Shown here piece after piece: positions 23,738-25,707 of a DNA stretch of 25,707 nucleotides. The notes under the pieces were generated by a model. The model was not told the DNA's origin. It was given only the letters and a program-made list of their open reading frames with translations, and made no database searches. Made by a program: the position numbers and the translations under genes. This DNA comes from Collinsella sp. Its GTDB lineage: Bacteria; Actinomycetota; Coriobacteriia; Coriobacteriales; Coriobacteriaceae. The stretch spans positions 1 to 25,707 of the forward strand of contig DXMG01000031.1 of NCBI GenBank assembly GCA_019414325.1, given 5' to 3'. How positions within the stretch are numbered: position 1 is the first letter of the stretch; each line of letters starts with the position of its first letter.

Positions 23738-23743
23738 ATTGTA
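23738..23743 (-). promoter_or_regulatory. Candidate -10 box for thyA-folA
   Basis: TACAAT on the minus strand matches TATAAT at 5 of 6 positions and lies 35 bases before the thyA start. No good -35 box is found at 16-18 bases upstream. Confidence 0.45.
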
Positions 23744-23790
23744 GCCCAGGCGCACGCGGCCCCACAGCCCAAACATAAGCGCTCATTTTC

Positions 23791-23802
23791 TGACATATGC
23801 CA
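23791..23802 (+). promoter_or_regulatory. Upstream operator-like half of a palindrome pair
   Basis: TGACATATGCCA differs at one position from the perfect palindrome TGACATATGTCA at 23844-23855. The centres are 53 bases apart, close to five helical turns, which is what a looping or cooperative repressor would use. Confidence 0.5.
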
Positions 23803-23810
23803 AAAACGCC

Positions 23811-23838
23811 TTGCTCTGCGGCGCACACGCGTTATTCT
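23811..23838 (+). promoter_or_regulatory. Promoter of the DUF134-NifX fusion gene
   Basis: TTGCTC (23811-23816), 16 bases, TATTCT (23833-23838). Transcription would start at about 23844-23846, inside the perfect palindrome that follows. Confidence 0.5.
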
Positions 23839-23843
23839 ATTGT

Positions 23844-23855
23844 TGACATATGTCA
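23844..23855 (+). promoter_or_regulatory. Perfect 12-base operator-like palindrome
   Basis: TGACATATGTCA lies over the predicted transcription start and just before the AAGGAG ribosome site of the DUF134-NifX gene, so a protein bound there would block initiation. The DUF134 helix-turn-helix protein itself is the natural candidate for autoregulation; this is inference. Confidence 0.6.
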
Positions 23856-23869
23856 GATAAGGAGTACGC

Positions 23870-24634
23870 ATGGCAGGAAGACGCGAGAAACTGCGCCGCG
23901 TCGGGATCATCCCCGAATACCGCGGCTTTACCCCTGACGGCCTAGCAAGCGGAGAAGCCATCGACATGACGGTCGACGAACTCGAGGTGCTGCGCCTGTG
24001 CGACCTGGAAGGCCTTAACCAAGAGGCAGTCGCACAGCAGATGGGCATCGCGCGCGCCACGGTGGCGGCAATCTGCAGTCGAGCGCATCGCAAGGTAGCA
24101 AATGCGCTGGTCAACGGACGAGCGCTCATCATCGAGGGCGGCAATATCGCGTACTCCCCCATCACCACAACGACGGCTGTATGGCCAGCAAAGGAGGTCG
24201 ACACCATGAGGGTGGCAACCACGTACGACAACGGCAACATCTTTATGCACTTTGGACGCAGCGAGCAGTTTAAAATCTACGACATTCAGGACGGCAAGGT
24301 GCTCAACGAGCAGGTCGTGGGCACCGGCGGCACCGGCCACGGTGCCCTGGCGGGCCTGCTCGCCAACGGCGGCGTGGACACGCTCATCTGCGGCGGCATC
24401 GGCGGCGGCGCTATCAACGCGCTTGCCCAAGCCGGCATCACGGTATACGCAGGTGCCCAGGGCAGCTGCGACGCCTGCGTCGAGGCCCTTATCGACGGCA
24501 CGCTCGCACAGAACGGCGAGGCCACGTGCGGCTGCCACGGCCATGACCACGAGCACGCCCATGAGCGCGGCGAATCCTGTGGTTGCCACGGCCATCACGA
24601 GCACGAGGGCCACGAGGGCTGCAGCTGCCACTAA
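23870..24634 (+). CDS. DUF134 helix-turn-helix / NifX-like fusion with His-Cys-rich tail
   Basis: The predicted protein has 254 residues. Residues 1-100 form a DUF134 (UPF0251) domain, starting MAGRREKLRRVGIIPEYRGF, with a helix-turn-helix at about 48-75 (GLNQEAVAQQMGIARATVAA). Residues 113-215 form a NifX/NifB-C-type iron-molybdenum-cofactor-binding domain (VATTYDNGNIFMHFGRSEQF, then GGIGGGAINAL). Residues 220-254 are a metal-binding tail made largely of His, Cys, Gly and Glu (CGCHGHDHEHAH, CSCH). It is probably a metal- or Fe-S-responsive regulator; there are no nitrogenase genes here, so the NifX fold is not evidence for nitrogen fixation. The start has AAGGAG 6 bases upstream. A second, in-frame start with a perfect ribosome site lies at 24206, which would give the NifX part alone. 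Confidence 0.9.
   Translation: MAGRREKLRRVGIIPEYRGFTPDGLASGEAIDMTVDELEVLRLCDLEGLNQEAVAQQMGIARATVAAICSRAHRKVANALVNGRALIIEGGNIAYSPITTTTAVWPAKEVDTMRVATTYDNGNIFMHFGRSEQFKIYDIQDGKVLNEQVVGTGGTGHGALAGLLANGGVDTLICGGIGGGAINALAQAGITVYAGAQGSCDACVEALIDGTLAQNGEATCGCHGHDHEHAHERGESCGCHGHHEHEGHEGCSCH
24190..24208 (+). promoter_or_regulatory. Internal ribosome binding site and in-frame start in the DUF134-NifX gene
   Basis: AAAGGAGGT (24190-24198) is a full-length match to the anti-Shine-Dalgarno sequence, 7 bases before an in-frame ATG (24206) that is codon 113. It is stronger than the gene's own site. It lies exactly at the domain junction, so a 142-residue NifX-like protein with the metal-binding tail could be made separately. 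Confidence 0.65.
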
Positions 24635-24690
24635 CGGCAAGCATCTCGTCGAGAACGCGCTTCCACGCGTGCGACAACCAGCGAACAAAC

Positions 24691-24730
24691 GGCGAAGGCC
24701 GCCTGGAATACCATCCAGGCGGCCTTCGCC
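24691..24730. terminator. Terminator hairpin between the DUF134-NifX gene and ffh
   Basis: A perfect 17-bp stem (GGCGAAGGCCGCCTGGA and its complement) with a 6-base loop lies between convergent genes. A modest U-rich tail (GTTTGTTC) is on the minus strand only, so it chiefly serves ffh. Confidence 0.85.
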
Positions 24731-24750
24731 ATACACGACTCAACTAGTCG

Positions 24751-25707
24751 TTACTTCTTATTACGCATCTGCGCTTCCATCTGGCGCAGCAGGTCCATAT
24801 CGGACTTAGGACCGCCCGTTCCCAGGCCGCCCATGCCGCCCAGGCCCATGGCATCCAGGCCAGGAATATTGGGCATGCGCATCTTTTTGCCCTTCTTACC
24901 CTTTTTGCCCTTCTTGCCGCCGGCCTGTGCTTGATTGGCCATCGTGCGCATGCGGCCCATCATCTTGTTCATCTCGCCCCACTGCTTCATAAGGCTATTG
25001 ACCTCGGTGGGAGTCACGCCGGCGCCCTTGGCAATGCGGGCACGGCGCTGGCCGTTGATGATGGAAGGACGCAGGCGCTCCTCCTTGGTCATCGACATGA
25101 TGATGGCCTCGTTCTTATCGAAGATGCCTTCGTCCAGGTTGCCACCCATCTGGTTGAGCGCACGCTGGCCGCCGGGGAGCATGCCCAGGATGCCCTTCAT
25201 GCCGCCCATCTTCTTGACGGCTTTCATCTGGTCGAGCATGTCGTTCATGGTAAAGCCCTCGCGCAGCATGCGCTCGGCAGCCTCGAGCTGCTCGGCATCG
25301 GCGGCCTCCTGGGCCTTCTCGATAATGCCGACAACGTCCCCCATACCCAGAATGCGCTTGGCCATGCGGTCCGGGTAAAACGGCTCCAGCGAATCGGGTT
25401 TCTCGCCCATACTCACGAACTTGATGGGCTTGCCGGTCACCTGGCGCACCGAAAGCGCGCCGCCGCCACGGGCGTCGCCGTCAAGCTTGGAGATGATCAC
25501 GCCGTCAAAGTCGGTGCGTTCGGCAAACGTCGAGACGACGTTGACGATATCCTGGCCGGTCATGGCATCGACGACCATCAGCACCTGATCGGGCTTGACG
25601 GCCTTCTTGATGTCCACGGCCTCCTGCATCATCTGCTCGTCGATCTGCAGGCGACCGGCGGTATCGACGATGACCACGTCGCGCAGATGGTCGACGGCCT
25701 CCTGGAT
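24751..25707 (-). CDS. ffh: Signal recognition particle protein Ffh (5' end cut by window edge)
   Basis: This is the GTPase that binds signal sequences on ribosomes and delivers them to FtsY at the membrane. Only the C-terminal 318 residues are visible, starting inside the NG domain; the full protein is usually 450-550 residues, so the N domain and the P-loop lie outside. Visible G motifs are DTAGR (G3, near residue 15) and SKLDGDARGG (G4). The M domain follows with Met-rich helices (MNDMLDQMKAVKKMGGMKGILGMLPGG) and the SRP-RNA binding segment RRARIAKGAGVTPTEVNSLMKQW. A Lys-rich KKGKKGKKGKK linker and a Gly/Met-rich tail complete the protein. The frame runs unbroken to the window edge. Confidence 0.97.
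   Translation of the reverse strand: MQEAVDHLRDVVIVDTAGRLQIDEQMMQEAVDIKKAVKPDQVLMVVDAMTGQDIVNVVSTFAERTDFDGVIISKLDGDARGGGALSVRQVTGKPIKFVSMGEKPDSLEPFYPDRMAKRILGMGDVVGIIEKAQEAADAEQLEAAERMLREGFTMNDMLDQMKAVKKMGGMKGILGMLPGGQRALNQMGGNLDEGIFDKNEAIIMSMTKEERLRPSIINGQRRARIAKGAGVTPTEVNSLMKQWGEMNKMMGRMRTMANQAQAGGKKGKKGKKGKKMRMPNIPGLDAMGLGGMGGLGTGGPKSDMDLLRQMEAQMRNKK

Noticed and set aside
23870..24634. Nitrogenase cofactor gene
   Set aside because: The NifX-like domain is widespread in non-fixing anaerobes, and no nif genes are in the window.

Overview
This window reads as a stretch of chromosome from a high-GC (about 60% by eye), anaerobic, gut-type actinomycete, most likely Coriobacteriia and plausibly Collinsella. 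That assignment is inference. It rests on the codon use, the set of housekeeping proteins, a Gram-positive style tRNA-Ile T-box, a SigB/SigF-family sigma factor, and strong AGGAGG-type ribosome binding sites. Almost everything is core metabolism and information processing. I see no prophage, insertion sequence, CRISPR array, rRNA or tRNA gene. Both edges cut genes: alaS loses its 3' end on the left and ffh loses its 5' end on the right.

Layout. On the minus strand at 1-10313 lie alaS, then (reading in transcription order from the right) a processive family 2 glycosyltransferase, a small A24 prepilin peptidase, a dGTPase-like HD hydrolase and rarA. These are followed by a tight four-gene stress-sigma cassette: DUF948 membrane protein, degenerate RsbW-like anti-sigma factor, SigB/F-family sigma factor and AI-2E-family permease, closed by a terminator at 2489-2511. 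Upstream are lspA and rluD, which overlap by one base. A 390-base gene-free stretch with several RNA-like foldbacks separates lspA from ileS, and ileS is preceded by a complete T-box leader with an AUC (Ile) specifier. Divergent from ileS is a plus-strand glycerol-dehydrogenase-like gene. Then come a DUF523 gene and ftsH (minus), a corrinoid adenosyltransferase gene (plus), and a MATE exporter, an RNA 2'-O-methyltransferase and the thyA-folA pair (minus). Last are a plus-strand DUF134-NifX fusion regulator and ffh (minus).

How the genes work together. thyA and folA are a linked thymidylate/folate unit. lspA, ftsH and ffh serve membrane protein handling. alaS and ileS are tRNA charging enzymes. 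The most interesting logic is a possible general-stress circuit. The sigma factor at 3968-4759 sits behind an anti-sigma protein that keeps the family fold signature but has lost the residues expected for ATP binding, and no anti-anti-sigma gene is adjacent. A near-consensus SigB-type promoter (GTTTAT, 13 bases, GGGTAT) sits upstream of ftsH at 19270-19294.

Other points worth a look: a DUF134-NifX fusion gene with a perfect internal Shine-Dalgarno sequence and paired operator palindromes; two oppositely oriented copies of a 43-base terminator with a conserved loop and compensatory stem change; and a 96-base structured inverted repeat with a UUCG tetraloop. I found no clear large undescribed system; the strongest novelty candidates are regulatory.
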